This document shows positions 1 to 8,665 of a stretch of DNA of 20,118 nt, in pieces; the first letter of the stretch is position 1, and the number at the start of each line of letters is the position of its first letter. The DNA is from Dunaliella salina (Eukaryota > Chlorophyta > Chlorophyceae > Chlamydomonadales > Dunaliellaceae). The notes under the pieces are model-generated. The model saw only the letters and a list, made by a program, of their open reading frames with translations, was not told the origin of the DNA and did no database searches. The translations under genes were made by a program, and so were the position numbers. The stretch covers positions 194,694 through 214,811 of the forward strand of contig MU069705.1 of assembly GCA_002284615.2 (NCBI GenBank), in the 5' to 3' direction.

Positions 1-44
1 GCGCGCGCGCGTATGCATGGGTATGTGGGTATGTGGGTGTGCAC
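1..44. repeat. GC/GT-rich simple repeat at window edge
   Basis: The window opens with about five GC dinucleotides and passes into an irregular purine/pyrimidine alternation (units like GTATGTGG). This is low-complexity simple sequence cut by the window edge. No coding potential is visible. Confidence 0.6.
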
Positions 45-1503
45 TGGCACTTGGTGTTGGTAGCAAGACTGTAGGGAATGCTGCAAGAAGCCTGCACAGA
101 TGTGAGCTCATATCTCCTCCCCCTTTTTTTTCTGCGCAGATCTTGATGCCATCCAAGCCCTGAGCTCTTGCAAATCAACAGCCATTGGATAGGCTGTGAC
201 TTGCAGCAAACGAGAAGCTTTCACTGAAAGCTCTAATGTCATTGCATCATGGCATTAAAAGTTGATGAGACTGGCAGTCTCATCGACTTGCAAAATTACG
301 AAGCAGTGACACTAGAGTGGCACAATGTTTGCGGCAATAAGTTGCACCCACCCACCCACGCCATGGTAGCCCCAGAGCTCAACCCCACAGTACGCACAAC
401 TCTTTGATTAGCGTGGCACGTATCGCTTTTGGCGCGCCTGCTCGGAATGCACTGAAGGCAGTCAACATACAGAACATTGTAAGCGTAGAAAGTCCAGCCC
501 CCAAAATGCTCTGGCCTTTGTCACCTTGCCCCATCTGTGTTTGGTTGGCTGCCCTAAATCATTCTCCGACCTTGCCAAGGCCGTGGGGCATGTGCTGGCC
601 CCTGCACTCCAGGACAGGAGTGATGTCAGCTCTATCAATAGAGAGATGATTGTCATAGTTAAAGGGTCTGTTCATGACGTTGAGAACAATTTGTTGAATG
701 AATTGAATGTCTGTAGATGTACTCCAAGCAAGCCAGTGGATGATGGAATGAAGAAATTGCACGGCCGAAAATTGGAGACATCAGCTGCGACATCGTTCTG
801 GTCAAAGTCCAAATGAATCCGGGGTCAAATTTTAAAGGTGGGATCCTTTGAAAATCTTCTAACGTGAAGGTAGGTTTCAACAGCCATTTCAACTCAAAAC
901 ATTTGCAAATCCACAATAGCCATTTTAATCTCTAAAATGATGGGAAGTTGAAAAGGGGAAGAGGGAGGCCATTGTTGAGATGTCGCCATTTCCTTCAGGA
1001 TTGCTTCTCATCCAGGTGATCTGAGGCTAGGCAGGTAATCTAGGGTTTTTCCAAATTTAATAATGGAATGCAAACGGTTAGTCTTCAGAAAAGATGATGT
1101 CCGGTGGAATTAAGAAAGTCGCAAGTCCCAAGAGTTGTGCACTTCTGGACTTGTGTCAAACTGGGCCGCACCAGTGTGCATAGTTTAATTTTTGTCTGTA
1201 GCTGCTCCGCAAGCCATGCAGCATGTTGCATGCAATGACAATGTGGTGCCCATCTTGCTTGCTGCCTCCCCATGCTTCCCTAACTCCGCCTTTTCCCTGC
1301 CTTGTCCACATGTTCCCAAAGCATTCCGAACAAATGCTGCTAAAATCGTTTTACTGGCCCTGCACATACAGACTCCCGAGGTTGATCTGTGTCTGGTGTG
1401 CAAAAATCACGAAAGTGTATGCTACTAGTTCATGAGGTGATGGCGTGTTTTTTACTGTCCTGGGACTTCCTAAGAAATTTGATGACCAAGTCCGCTCACG
1501 TAG
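45..1503. other. No recognisable gene
   Basis: Only short overlapping open frames on both strands (longest about 96 codons, 526-816 +) occur here. None shows a motif, repeated homology within the window, or residue composition that I recognise. A pyrimidine run followed by CTGCGCAG at about 119-139 resembles a 3' splice site, but no convincing exon follows. The region is probably intergenic or very old repeat. Confidence 0.5.
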
Positions 1504-1713
1504 TCACATCTGTTCCACGAAAGAGCACATGCTTGTCCTTATAGCATTGCAGCTGAGGACATCTTTTCATGCCTGCCATTTTCAGATCCTGGAGTTTCTG
1601 GGGCCAAGAGGAAGCATGGCACCGCACAGCAACAACGAAAATGTGAGCAGGCCAGGCAAGTATCTAAGAGATACTATGAGATAAAGAAAGCTCAGAAGGG
1701 TGGGAACCCATAG
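1504..1713 (+). pseudogene. Possible coding remnant with basic C-terminal half
   Basis: A 69-codon open frame lies between a TAG at 1501 and a TAG at 1711 and has no ATG start. Its second half is rich in Lys, Arg and Gln (AKRKHGTAQQQRK, then KRYYEIKKAQKGG), a composition more like real protein than random translation. After the stop, the same strand reads a short plausible stretch (MFVRDKFVNANSGVDNLF, about 1768-1821) before more stops. I do not recognise a family. It could be an exon of a gene, a decayed transposon ORF, or chance; I favour decayed coding sequence, weakly. Confidence 0.2.
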
Positions 1714-2009
1714 ATTGTCTTGGTAAAACTCCAGTTAACGAGTGTCTTGTACATTATTCAAGCGATGATGTTTGTAAGAGACAAATTTGTTAATGCAAAC
1801 AGCGGTGTTGACAACCTGTTTGATGAGCATGCGCTGAAAGATCTGAGGAGCTTGAGTCAAACAGACTCCGCATTGTGATGAGGATGCTGTGCATTGTGCA
1901 GGCACAGAAATTTGTCCAACTGAGTATGATTTGAGACTGCTACCGGAGATAATGCATTGATCAAGAAGTGTGTAATCTTTTGAACGTGCGTCTGATGCAC
2001 ATTTGCTCG

Positions 2010-2581
2010 GAAAATTCTAACGGAGGTATAAATCTTCTTGTCATACACTTGAGAATTAAGTGAATTCTCTGGTGGATTTTTATTGGTTTTCCCTGGCTAA
2101 CTGAATTTCTAATTTCTCGACAGCAAAGCATAGATTTTAATTAGGCAGCATCTCAGGCGGAGTGTGTTAGAAAAGGATGCAGGAAAGCCATCTACGCTGA
2201 TCAACATTGTCTTTGTTCCCTGTCCCTCTCTATTACTCTGGCAGAGGGAAACAAGGTCCAATCAAATAAAAGTCCAATCAAAAAGCTGTCAAATCAAACT
2301 CAGAAAATTCTAACGGCGGTCCAAATCTTCTTGTCATACATTTGTTTCTCTGGTTGATTTTCTTTGGTTTCCCTGGCTAATTGAATTCCTAATCCCTCGA
2401 CAGCACAGCATAGATTTTAATCAGGCAGCATCCCAGGCGGAGTGTGTTAGAAAAGGATGCAGGAAACCCATCTACACTGATCAACATTGTCTTCGTTCCC
2501 TGTCCCCCTCTATTACTCTGGCAGAGGGAAACAAGGTCCAATCGAATAGGCAAAGTTCAACCAAAAAGCTGTCAAATCAAA
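2010..2581. repeat. Two tandem copies of a ~280-290 bp unit
   Basis: Unit 1 (about 2011-2297) and unit 2 (about 2304-2581) both begin AAAATTCTAACGG and end AAAAAGCTGTCAAATCAAA. They share long blocks such as the stretch ending GGCAGAGGGAAACAAGGTCC. They differ by scattered substitutions and a few indels (a ~12 bp extra stretch near 2050 in unit 1; a different filler before the terminal block). The divergence shows a genuine old duplication rather than an assembly echo. No open frame is conserved between the two units. Confidence 0.85.
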
Positions 2582-2754
2582 AAGATAAAGTCTATGCCTT
2601 AGCACTGCTGGATATGAAGCAGAGTGTGCTGAAGCTACAAAATGCCAGCAGAAAGTGCTGAACATATCCACCGCTGTGCTGCAAAGGGCCTAAGTCCATA
2701 CTAAGGAAAATGAAGATTTGATTCAGTCACTGTTGGACCAGTCAGCTGGCTGAA
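2582..2754 (+). other. Possible frameshifted coding remnant
   Basis: Directly after the tandem duplication, one frame reads a Leu/Lys-rich helical stretch (VYALALLDMKQSVLKLQNA). It then shifts frame to VLNISTAVLQRA, followed by a stop and ENEDLIQSLLDQSAG. The composition resembles a helical or coiled-coil protein segment, but at least one frameshift and one stop are needed to read it. I recognise no family; chance is a real alternative. Confidence 0.15.
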
Positions 2755-2838
2755 GGTTTCAGTTTGGCATAGACAGACAAATGTATCCTCTCTCTTGCCT
2801 TTTCTTGTGCTAAAAACCGGGAGGTTGTGCAATCATTA

Positions 2839-2961
<123 letters not shown>

Positions 2962-3553
2962 ACAGGACAGGTTCCCCAGCTAGGTTCAGCTAAGGAAGGC
3001 ACCCATTGGACACAACGGCCCTGGCCTTAGGCTTAGAATTAGAACAACCTGTGCAGCAACAAGCACATGAATCTGAAAGTGTCAGGGGAAATTGCTGTGC
3101 TGCTTTACATGGCTGCCCAGCAAAGGATATGAAGTTTGTGCATGAACATGGTCTGAGGAATAAGCCACACGCTCTGATTTGGCTCTCTAACGTGTATGGC
3201 ACTCCGGCTGGAATGTATGCATGCCAAGTGTGGGGAACTGAATATCTACAAGAAGGCAGTGGGCTCAAAAGCCAGTTGCAGAAGAGGCAGCTACGCTCTC
3301 AGAAGGCGTTTTGTGGGTGTGAAGAGTTCTGCCACAAACTGGCCAGCACTGTGAGAGTGTGGCCAAGAGCCTCTACAATTTTTATTGGTTTAGGGCCACT
3401 GTTAAGTTTTACAACAGTATGCTTGATTCAAACAGTGAGGCATTACATAGAGAGCTAAAAGCGGATTTGCACTTGGCTTTTAGGGAAGAGTATTGTTGGT
3501 TTGCACGTTTGTCTACAGCCTTTGATGGCATGCGCCATGAGGACATGTTTAAG

Positions 3554-3938
3554 GTAAGGTAAGGTTACACGCTATATCCGCCTTCAAGGGCAGCTGAGCG
3601 GAATACATACCAACCTAGGCAAAAAAGGAAGCAGGGCTCAAAATGCGAAAGCAAAGTCTTGCTCTGAGTTTAGAAGAGTCATATGCTGGAAAAGATACAT
3701 ACACGGTCACTCTGTCTGAACAGGCATGCGAAGTCAAGCACAAGTTCAACTAGGTTGCACCGACTGCTTGTACGAAGTGCACTTATGAGGTACCATATAC
3801 CACATATGATGTTTAGAAAATAAGAGAGCTGCACGACACTAAAAGATGGTCCAAATGGCCATGACAGATGCGCTCATGATATGCTTCAGTTCTCAGCATC
3901 ACTTCACAGATACGTTGCACTGCTTAAGAAAGGTAACA
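3554..3938 (-). mobile_element. 385 bp insertion in LINE A with 13 bp target-site duplication
   Basis: Copy B reads continuously through GGACATGTTTAAGCAG, but copy A is split. GGACATGTTTAAG occurs at 3541-3553 and GGACATGTTTGAG at 3939-3951 (12 of 13 identical), flanking 385 extra bases. Read on the minus strand, the insert ends in a core (CTCAGCTGCCCTTGAAGG, then a TATA-containing stretch and GTGTAACC) followed by TTACC repeats. The same core, with a TTCC tail, ends the SINE at 10002-10145. Duplicated target plus simple-repeat 3' tail fits a LINE-mobilised non-autonomous element. I see no convincing tRNA boxes in its 5' part and no ORF. It may be a SINE with a different head, or a truncated LINE sharing the tail. 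Confidence 0.75.
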
Positions 3939-4042
3939 GGACATGTTTGAGCAGAGGATGTTGAGTGCTTCTAAGATCCCCAAGCAGGATTTCTTATGGG
4001 ATTTGAGGTACAGGCAGCAAAATGGAGACAAGCGGATGCTTT

Positions 4043-4092
4043 GAGTCCCAGAGGAGTGAAGATCTGGATAAAGGAGTCCCAGAGGAGTGAAC
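4043..4092 (+). repeat. 32 bp internal duplication in LINE A
   Basis: GAGTCCCAGAGGAGTGAA occurs at 4043-4060 and again at 4075-4092, separated by GATCTGGATAAAG. Copy B has the block only once (about 18956-18973). The spacer matches sequence that lies roughly 100 bp further downstream in copies B (about 19063) and C (about 7160), so it looks like a template jump. Confidence 0.7.
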
Positions 4093-4182
4093 AGGAAAGC
4101 AGTGACTTACCATCATTGGTGCGGAAGGCCTTTGAATTAAACAGCTTGCACACCCTTTTGTATCCTAACTGTCATGCTGATA

Positions 4183-4422
4183 TATTGTTTTTTTTTTTTG
4201 TTACAGCGACCCAAGGAAATGGCGATTTCCCATAAGGGCCTTTGCTCCTTCATGAACAAAAATGAACAGCAAAAAATACTGGGGATCCTAAGAAAACCGA
4301 AAGGCAAGGCCCACAGGGAAGGACAGACGCGAAGGCGAGCAAAATCCACTAGTGAGGACAGGCGTGAAGGAAAGCTAAGTCCACAGGGAAGGACAGGCGT
4401 GAAGAAGAGCAAAATCCACTAG
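4183..4422 (+). other. Polypyrimidine tract plus short basic ORF
   Basis: A run of 13 T followed by GTTACAG at 4187-4206 has the form of a eukaryotic 3' splice site. It is followed by about 71 open codons rich in Lys, Arg and Gln, ending TAG at 4420. The frame runs into the 35 bp minisatellite, whose unit is not a multiple of three, which argues against a conserved protein. I regard it as an exon candidate only. Confidence 0.15.
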
Positions 4423-4506
4423 GAAGGACAGGCGTGAAGGAAAGCAAAGTCCACTGGGAAGGACAGTCGTGAAGGAAAGCAAAGTCCACAGGGAAGGACA
4501 GGGGGG
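4298..4506. repeat. ~35 bp minisatellite, about six units
   Basis: Units of the form GAAGGAAAGCAAAGTCCAC followed by A/TGGGAAGGACAGGCGT repeat about six times with substitutions and small indels. The array recurs in the second half of the flanking exact duplication (4748-4906), so its true copy number depends on whether that duplication is real. Confidence 0.8.
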
Positions 4507-5146
4507 AAGGGGCAAAGAACTAGCAAAGGGAAGCTCGTTCAACGTTCAAGGCAGGTCTGCCGACAAAACTAAGGGAGCCAAACTTCTCTAGCAGAGGCCA
4601 ACCAAGGGGCAAAGTCACTGGACTACAGGCAAACACTGAACCCTGCCCACAACACACACACACAAAGGCGGGTTGACAAGCACTAGGCACAAAGGTACCC
4701 TCGAAGGAGGGGGAACTCAGCTAAAACACGACTGCTACACAGAAGGNACTAGTGAGGACAGGCGTGAAGGAAAGCTAAGTCCACAGGGAAGGACAGGCGT
4801 GAAGAAGAGCAAAATCCACTAGGAAGGACAGGCGTGAAGGAAAGCAAAGTCCACTGGGAAGGACAGTCGTGAAGGAAAGCAAAGTCCACAGGGAAGGACA
4901 GGGGGGAAGGGGCAAAGAACTAGCAAAGGGAAGCTCGTTCAACGTTCAAGGCAGGTCTGCCGACAAAACTAAGGGAGCCAAACTTCTCTAGCAGAGGCCA
5001 ACCAAGGGGCAAAGTCACTGGACTACAGGCAAACACTGAACCCTGCCCACAACACACACACACAAAGGCGGGTTGACAAGCACTAGGCACAAAGGTACCC
5101 TCGAAGGAGGGGGAACTCAGCTAAAACACGACTGCTACACAGAAGG
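4348..5146. repeat. Exact 399 bp duplication around a single N (probable assembly artefact)
   Basis: 4348-4746 and 4748-5146 are each 399 bases and, read base by base, identical, with only the N at 4747 between them. Both begin ACTAGTGAGGACAGGCG and end GACTGCTACACAGAAGG. Perfect identity contrasts with the clearly diverged repeats elsewhere in the window. A lone N between identical ends is what results when two overlapping contig ends are joined without merging. A very recent real duplication is the alternative. Confidence 0.9.
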
Positions 5147-5165
5147 CAAATAACACGCTCCTCCC

Positions 5166-5183
5166 ACCCTCCTTTAGGAGGGT
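5166..5183. other. 8 bp perfect dyad, TT spacer
   Basis: ACCCTCCT and its reverse complement AGGAGGGT are separated by TT. It lies between the 399 bp repeat and the gypsy fragment. No T-run follows and no partner gene is evident, so no function can be assigned. Confidence 0.5.
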
Positions 5184-5241
5184 TTGAACTCCCTAACTTG
5201 TTTTGTCAATTTCACTGTCTTCAGCAGTTAGTTAGCGACAG

Positions 5242-6102
5242 TTGGTTTTTCACAAGTCGGTGTGTGTGATTGGCTTACGACTCGTTGCCAAAAGTGTTCC
5301 ATGGTTAATGCTTGGCTACAACTGCAGCACACAGGCATCAACCAAGATGTCACCTTACTACATGCTGCATGCTCGCCATCCTGTTATTCCGCCTGCACAT
5401 GTAGAGCGTTTCAGTGAGCCCATTGACTTTGATAATGTGGATCTGGCCACGCGCAATGTTTTGGAACATGCAAACACTGCTAGGCAGGCCGGCATCATAG
5501 CCGGGGAAAACTTGCGCATTGCTCAACATCGGGACACACTGCGCTATGCAACCATTAAGGAAGGAGGCTATTTGCCCTTTCTTAGGCAATTTCAGGTCGG
5601 CGATTTTGTATACTTACAACGCCGCATGGTGGATAGTTCATTGCAAATCCCTGCTAAGAAAGAGTTATACAGGGTGAAGTCTGTGCATCCCAACGGTGCT
5701 AATCAGCTGCAAGGAAGATGTGGTGTCACTCTTATGAACAATGCGTGCAATGTGGCACCGTGCCACCTACCAGGCATCAACCCCACTATCGATCATACGC
5801 TTGCACGTCCTGATCAGTACCTTGCCTGCAAAATCTGTGCATTTGTGGATGAGGAGGACAAGATGCTTCTCTGTGACGGGTGTGGCACTGGATGGCACAC
5901 CATGTGCATTCAGCCCCCATTGGAAACAATTCCTAAGGAAGAATGGCTGTGCCCTCGGTGTGTGAAAGACGGGGTCACCCTTGCTGACCTGCGAAGCAAG
6001 AGAGCGCAACATGCTCCTATGCCTGGTCCAATACTGAGAGGCTGTCCCCATCTTTCAAGATGCAGAAGTTCAGCGGAAGGAGCAAGAGCACCGTGCCTTT
6101 GA
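5242..6102 (+). pseudogene. Ty3/gypsy integrase C-terminal part with PHD finger
   Basis: An open frame of 286 codons, beginning at a TTG after a stop and so not at a true start. Residues 18-60 match the end of an integrase core (YNCSTQASTKMSPYYML...HPVIP). Residues 117-180 look like the integrase C-terminal domain (FQVGDFVYLQRR, then RVKSVHPNGANQLQG and PCHLPGINPTID). Residues 196-240 (5827-5961) form a complete C4HC3 PHD finger: C196, C199, C211, C214, H219, C222, C237, C240, with Trp at 218 and 235. PHD fingers typically read histone H3 tails, so here it may guide integration to chromatin. The catalytic integrase half, RNase H and RT are missing upstream. A frameshift between about 6000 and 6047 ends the frame early; the natural continuation is the next entry. 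Confidence 0.85.
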
Positions 6103-6262
6103 GGGCCACAAAGTAGTGGCCAAGGAGAAGCAAGGGCGCCAGGAGATCAGCAAGCTGGGAACTGTGAAGTACAAGGGTCCTGGGTCTGGGCTGAAGTGTT
6201 TCCAAGTCACATATGGGCGTGGGCAGATGATTGATTTGAGCGCAGCAGAAGTTAGGCGATGA
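6047..6262 (+). pseudogene. Frameshifted tail of the gypsy polyprotein, Tudor/chromo-like
   Basis: In the +1-shifted frame, 71 codons run from IFQDAEVQRKEQEH to a TGA at 6260-6262. The composition continues the preceding protein much better than the original frame does. Residues from about 6110 (GHKVVAKEKQG ... LGTVKYKG ... FQVTYGRGQMIDLSAAEVRR) resemble the small beta-barrel pattern of Tudor/chromo-type domains: a basic strand, a Gly turn, a V-x-Y-x-x-G strand, then D-L and E-V. Domain assignment is by pattern only. One inserted base in the C run at 6046-6049 would explain the shift. After the stop no gene is recognisable until 6920. Confidence 0.65.
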
Positions 6263-6354
6263 TCAATGCCTGCTCAAGGCTGAAAGTGTATCAGCCAATG
6301 CTTCCCTAGCGGAGCCAGTGTCACTTAGTGAGCTGTACTCTCATTACTAGGTTA

Positions 6355-6408
6355 CACCTGCAGGTGCGTCTTCCGCCTGTAGGTGAGCTGGGGAAGGACA
6401 TTTGTCCT
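6355..6408. other. Two short dyads after the gypsy 3' end
   Basis: CACCTGCAGGTG (6355-6366) is a perfect 12 bp palindrome. AGGACA-TT-TGTCCT (6395-6408) is a 6 bp dyad with a 2 bp spacer. They sit 90-150 bp after the stop of the gypsy fragment, where untranslated sequence or an LTR would be expected. No LTR ends could be proven because there is no second copy in the window. Confidence 0.35.
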
Positions 6409-6546
6409 AAGGCTAATTCAGAAAACTTCATCTTCTTCTCCCTGATTTTTCTTTTATCAGTGGCGTGTGATTAATGACGCAAGCATCCAGTCTACATATT
6501 GGGGTCATGCGTGCTGCTATTCCAGTCTGAAGTTGCGTGCTTTTAC

Positions 6547-6607
6547 GTCCAAGGTGGAGGCACTCTCCATCAGAGGACAAAAGGGCTGCGATACCAGCAG
6601 CGCAACA
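6547..6607. repeat. ~60 bp dispersed repeat, copy 1
   Basis: CGTCCAAGGTGGAG, a short gap, TCCATCAGAGGACA and GGGCTGC-ATA-CAGCAGC recur in the same order at 15496-15555. The rest of 6263-6900 shows no other recognised feature apart from the two dyads. Confidence 0.75.
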
Positions 6608-6919
6608 GAGAATGTTATTCCAGGTTGTATCGGTGCTCATCAAGCTTCTTCTTAGCTTTGCTGGCTTGTCAACACTTGCTCAGCTGCCTGTTCTGCAAAC
6701 TTCAACGACACATACGCGTTCAGGTCCAGCGGTGGCCGCCGCTGTCCCCTTCCCCAAGAGCCTTTCTTCTTCTATGCTGCCATATCCATGGCAGCAAACT
6801 CAGCTGTCCGAAGGCTGATTACAAATCGTCACTCGACACGTAATGAAAAAAGAAAAACTACGTAGGCAGAGAAACTCTCCCTACATCAATTAAGGAAAAG
6901 GTGACACATTGGCAAATGA

Positions 6920-7066
6920 CTTCAGAGACTCTGTGTCGCACACTTCAGACTCTGTGTCACTCACTTCAGACTCTGTGTCACACACTTCAGACTCTGTGTC
7001 GCACACTTCAGACTCTGTGTCGCTCACTTCAGACTCTGTGTCGCACACTTCAGACTCTGTGTCACA
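6920..7066. repeat. 21 bp tandem array, seven units
   Basis: The unit is CTTCAGACTCTGTGTC followed by a variable five bases (A/G-C-A/T-CA). The first unit has two extra bases. Since 21 is a multiple of three, the array stays open on both strands: SDSVSHT/SDSVSLT on plus and DTESEVC/DTESEVS on minus. Open frames over it therefore prove nothing about coding. Flanks give no start context or conserved protein. Confidence 0.9.
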
Positions 7067-7149
7067 CCAGAGCATACATATGACACATAATGGCTCGTGC
7101 TGGCCAATCTGTATATTGCTCAAAGCTTGGTCTGAGCATGTCATAACAT

Positions 7150-7672
7150 GTCTATTTCAAGATCTGGATAAAGGAGTCATTAGGAATGTGAGTAGGTCTA
7201 GGCTCCGTGCCCGCTGCTTGGAGGTCGAATCCTGTGAATAGCTGGGTGATTCAAACATTTGTAACTTGCTTATTGAGTCAATACGTGTGAACCAATAACT
7301 TGTAACTTACTGGAGTCAGTAAGTGTGAGTGTGCTGAAGTCCAGGGCGAGGAACATGTTGTTTTCTATTGCAATTGCCTGGAGCTGCGCAGAAATACAAG
7401 GACTTGTTCATTGATCTTTTCAAACCATTACATACTTTTGCCCAGCTTCCAAACACTGACTTCATTCCTTTCTTGGCGAGCTACCACGTATTGACCGATC
7501 CTGAGATGAGTCCTTTTCCAAATCAAGACTCGTACAGATTTTCCAAGTCGAAATTTTTGTCAGAGTTGATTCCAATTTTTGATGCTGGCTGAGATTGTTT
7601 CACCAGCAGCCGATCAGCCAAAATCTCGGGCTGTAGGCTACCCCTTGTAACCCCTTGTAACCCCTACCCCTT
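7150..7672 (+). pseudogene. LINE copy C: 5'-truncated 3' end with tail repeat
   Basis: From TATTTCAAGATCTGGATAAA onward this aligns with LINE copy B 19053-19458, including GTGTGAGTGTGCTGAAGTCC and the segment encoding LFKPLHTFAQLP. It carries an extra ~65 bp at about 7264-7326 that breaks the CCHC knuckle frame, plus stops, so it cannot code. It extends past where copies A and B stop and shows the element's true 3' end: GGGCTGTAGGCTA followed by CCCCTTGTAA repeats (7641-7670). Severe 5' truncation is usual for LINE copies made by target-primed reverse transcription. Confidence 0.85.
7641..7670 (+). repeat. LINE 3' tail, CCCCTTGTAA repeats
   Basis: Two exact decamers CCCCTTGTAA and a degenerate third (CCCCTACCCC) terminate LINE copy C. 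A related TGTAAACCCT/TGTAAACTTAAACCCT tract is found at 16751-16780, immediately before LINE copy B. Short 3' tandem tails of this kind are known for several LINE clades in place of poly(A). Confidence 0.7.
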
Positions 7673-7742
7673 TTGCCAGCACCTGCCCGCAGGACGCCTC
7701 CCCAACCCTGGCGAGCCCTTCCAGCACCTCAGTGCAGGCTGA

Positions 7743-7857
7743 GTGGGACAGCAGCTCAAGCAGCTGCTCTGCAAGCCTACAACACTAGCAGCTCAAGCTC
7801 CCACCCAGCAACAGCAAAACAACCCCCCCTCTATGCGCTTCAACCCCCTCTTTCAGC

Positions 7858-7889
<32 letters not shown>

Positions 7890-8012
7890 ACCCCCGTGCG
7901 TCACCGCCGGAGCAGTTCCAGCCACTCCAACAAAGCGCAAGACAACAGGCCAAATTCCCCCTTCAGGCAGTTTTTAAGACCACTACCCAAATGTGGCCCA
8001 TGCTTTCCATAG
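7743..8012 (+). CDS. Poly-Gln-rich ORF, uncertain
   Basis: An 89-codon frame with a run of about ten Gln (residues 39-49, from the CAG tract at 7854-7887), preceded by a Gln/Ser-rich segment and followed by a Ser/Arg/Pro-rich part. The alternative frame from 7673 gives poly-Ala. Low-complexity Q-rich sequence is common in retroelement gag linkers and in algal regulators, but no domain is visible. It begins just after the LINE C tail. It may be part of an exon, a gag remnant, or merely the CAG repeat; the ATG context offers no support. Confidence 0.2.
7854..7887. repeat. (CAG)n trinucleotide repeat
   Basis: About eleven CAG units with one CAA interruption near the left end, giving poly-Gln, poly-Ala or poly-Ser depending on frame. 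Confidence 0.9.
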
Positions 8013-8665
8013 CACCTAAGCTTAAAACCTGCCAGTTGGGGCACGCCTGCCTCATGGTCCGCGGCGTGAACCCTAATTTTCACCATCAAAACTCCATATC
8101 ACCACCTCCTGCACCAAATAAGGTATTTCTTTTTGATTTGTTGAATAAGGTCAATACCTATCCATGGATATGCTAATTTGGGAAAATTGCGGTCAAATAA
8201 GCATTATGTGCCTGAAAATGGCTGATTTTTGGTCGTTTTCGGCCACATCCACCCACGAGGAGCCCTATGAAACACATGCAAACTTGACTCCGGATGAGAA
8301 ATATGACATGGCTGCTTTTTGTGTTTCAACATGGTAGCAGGAGAAATGCAGTACGGGAATCCTCTCTTTGGGGCCGTTGCTTGCCTTGTACATTTAAAAA
8401 GGCAAAAAAAGTACATTTGAGTCCACCCCTGACCAGCCAGGCAACATTTTAGGGCAAATTTTGTTGCAAACCTTTCCTTTTACCACGAGGTATCCAACGG
8501 TGTGCTGCTTGACCAATACATATGACTTTTAAGTTGGACCCTTTTTTCAGGTGCTCATTTGCCTAAGTAATGACACAAGAAACGGGTTTTGATGCCTTCA
8601 GGATGATTGCCTTGGCACAAAATTTGGCATGGGGGCCAACATGGTGTTTTGAAGGGGTTGTGTTA

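Larger units (their letters stand above)
3060..4172 (+). pseudogene. LINE copy A: 3' fragment of non-LTR retrotransposon ORF2
   Basis: This stretch is co-linear with the 3' part of LINE copy B (18356-19060). It starts at ACAAGCACATGAATCTGAA in both and lies downstream of the reverse transcriptase active site. One frame reads through the thumb/C-terminal region (HEHGLRNKPHALIWL, then PAGMYACQVWGTEYL, about 3143-3245). A frameshift near 3355 moves to the frame reading LQFYWF... and YNSMLDSNSEAL up to about 3555. The catalytic YADD region is absent, so the copy is truncated and dead. It is interrupted by an insertion at 3554-3938 and carries a 32 bp internal duplication at 4043-4092. Similarity to copy B ends at about 4172, before the CCHC knuckle. 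Function in life would have been target-primed reverse transcription of the LINE RNA. Confidence 0.85.

Noticed and set aside
526..816. 96-codon plus-strand gene
   Set aside because: No motif, no homologue in the window, and similarly long frames occur on the other strand; length alone is not enough.
5166..5183. Rho-independent-type terminator
   Set aside because: The dyad lacks a following T-run and the sequence is not bacterial.
5242..5244. True translation start of the integrase fragment
   Set aside because: The codon is TTG and the following residues do not match integrase until about residue 18, so it is merely the first codon after a stop.
6901..7083. CRISPR-like array
   Set aside because: The 21 bp units are contiguous with no spacers; it is an ordinary tandem repeat in a eukaryotic context.
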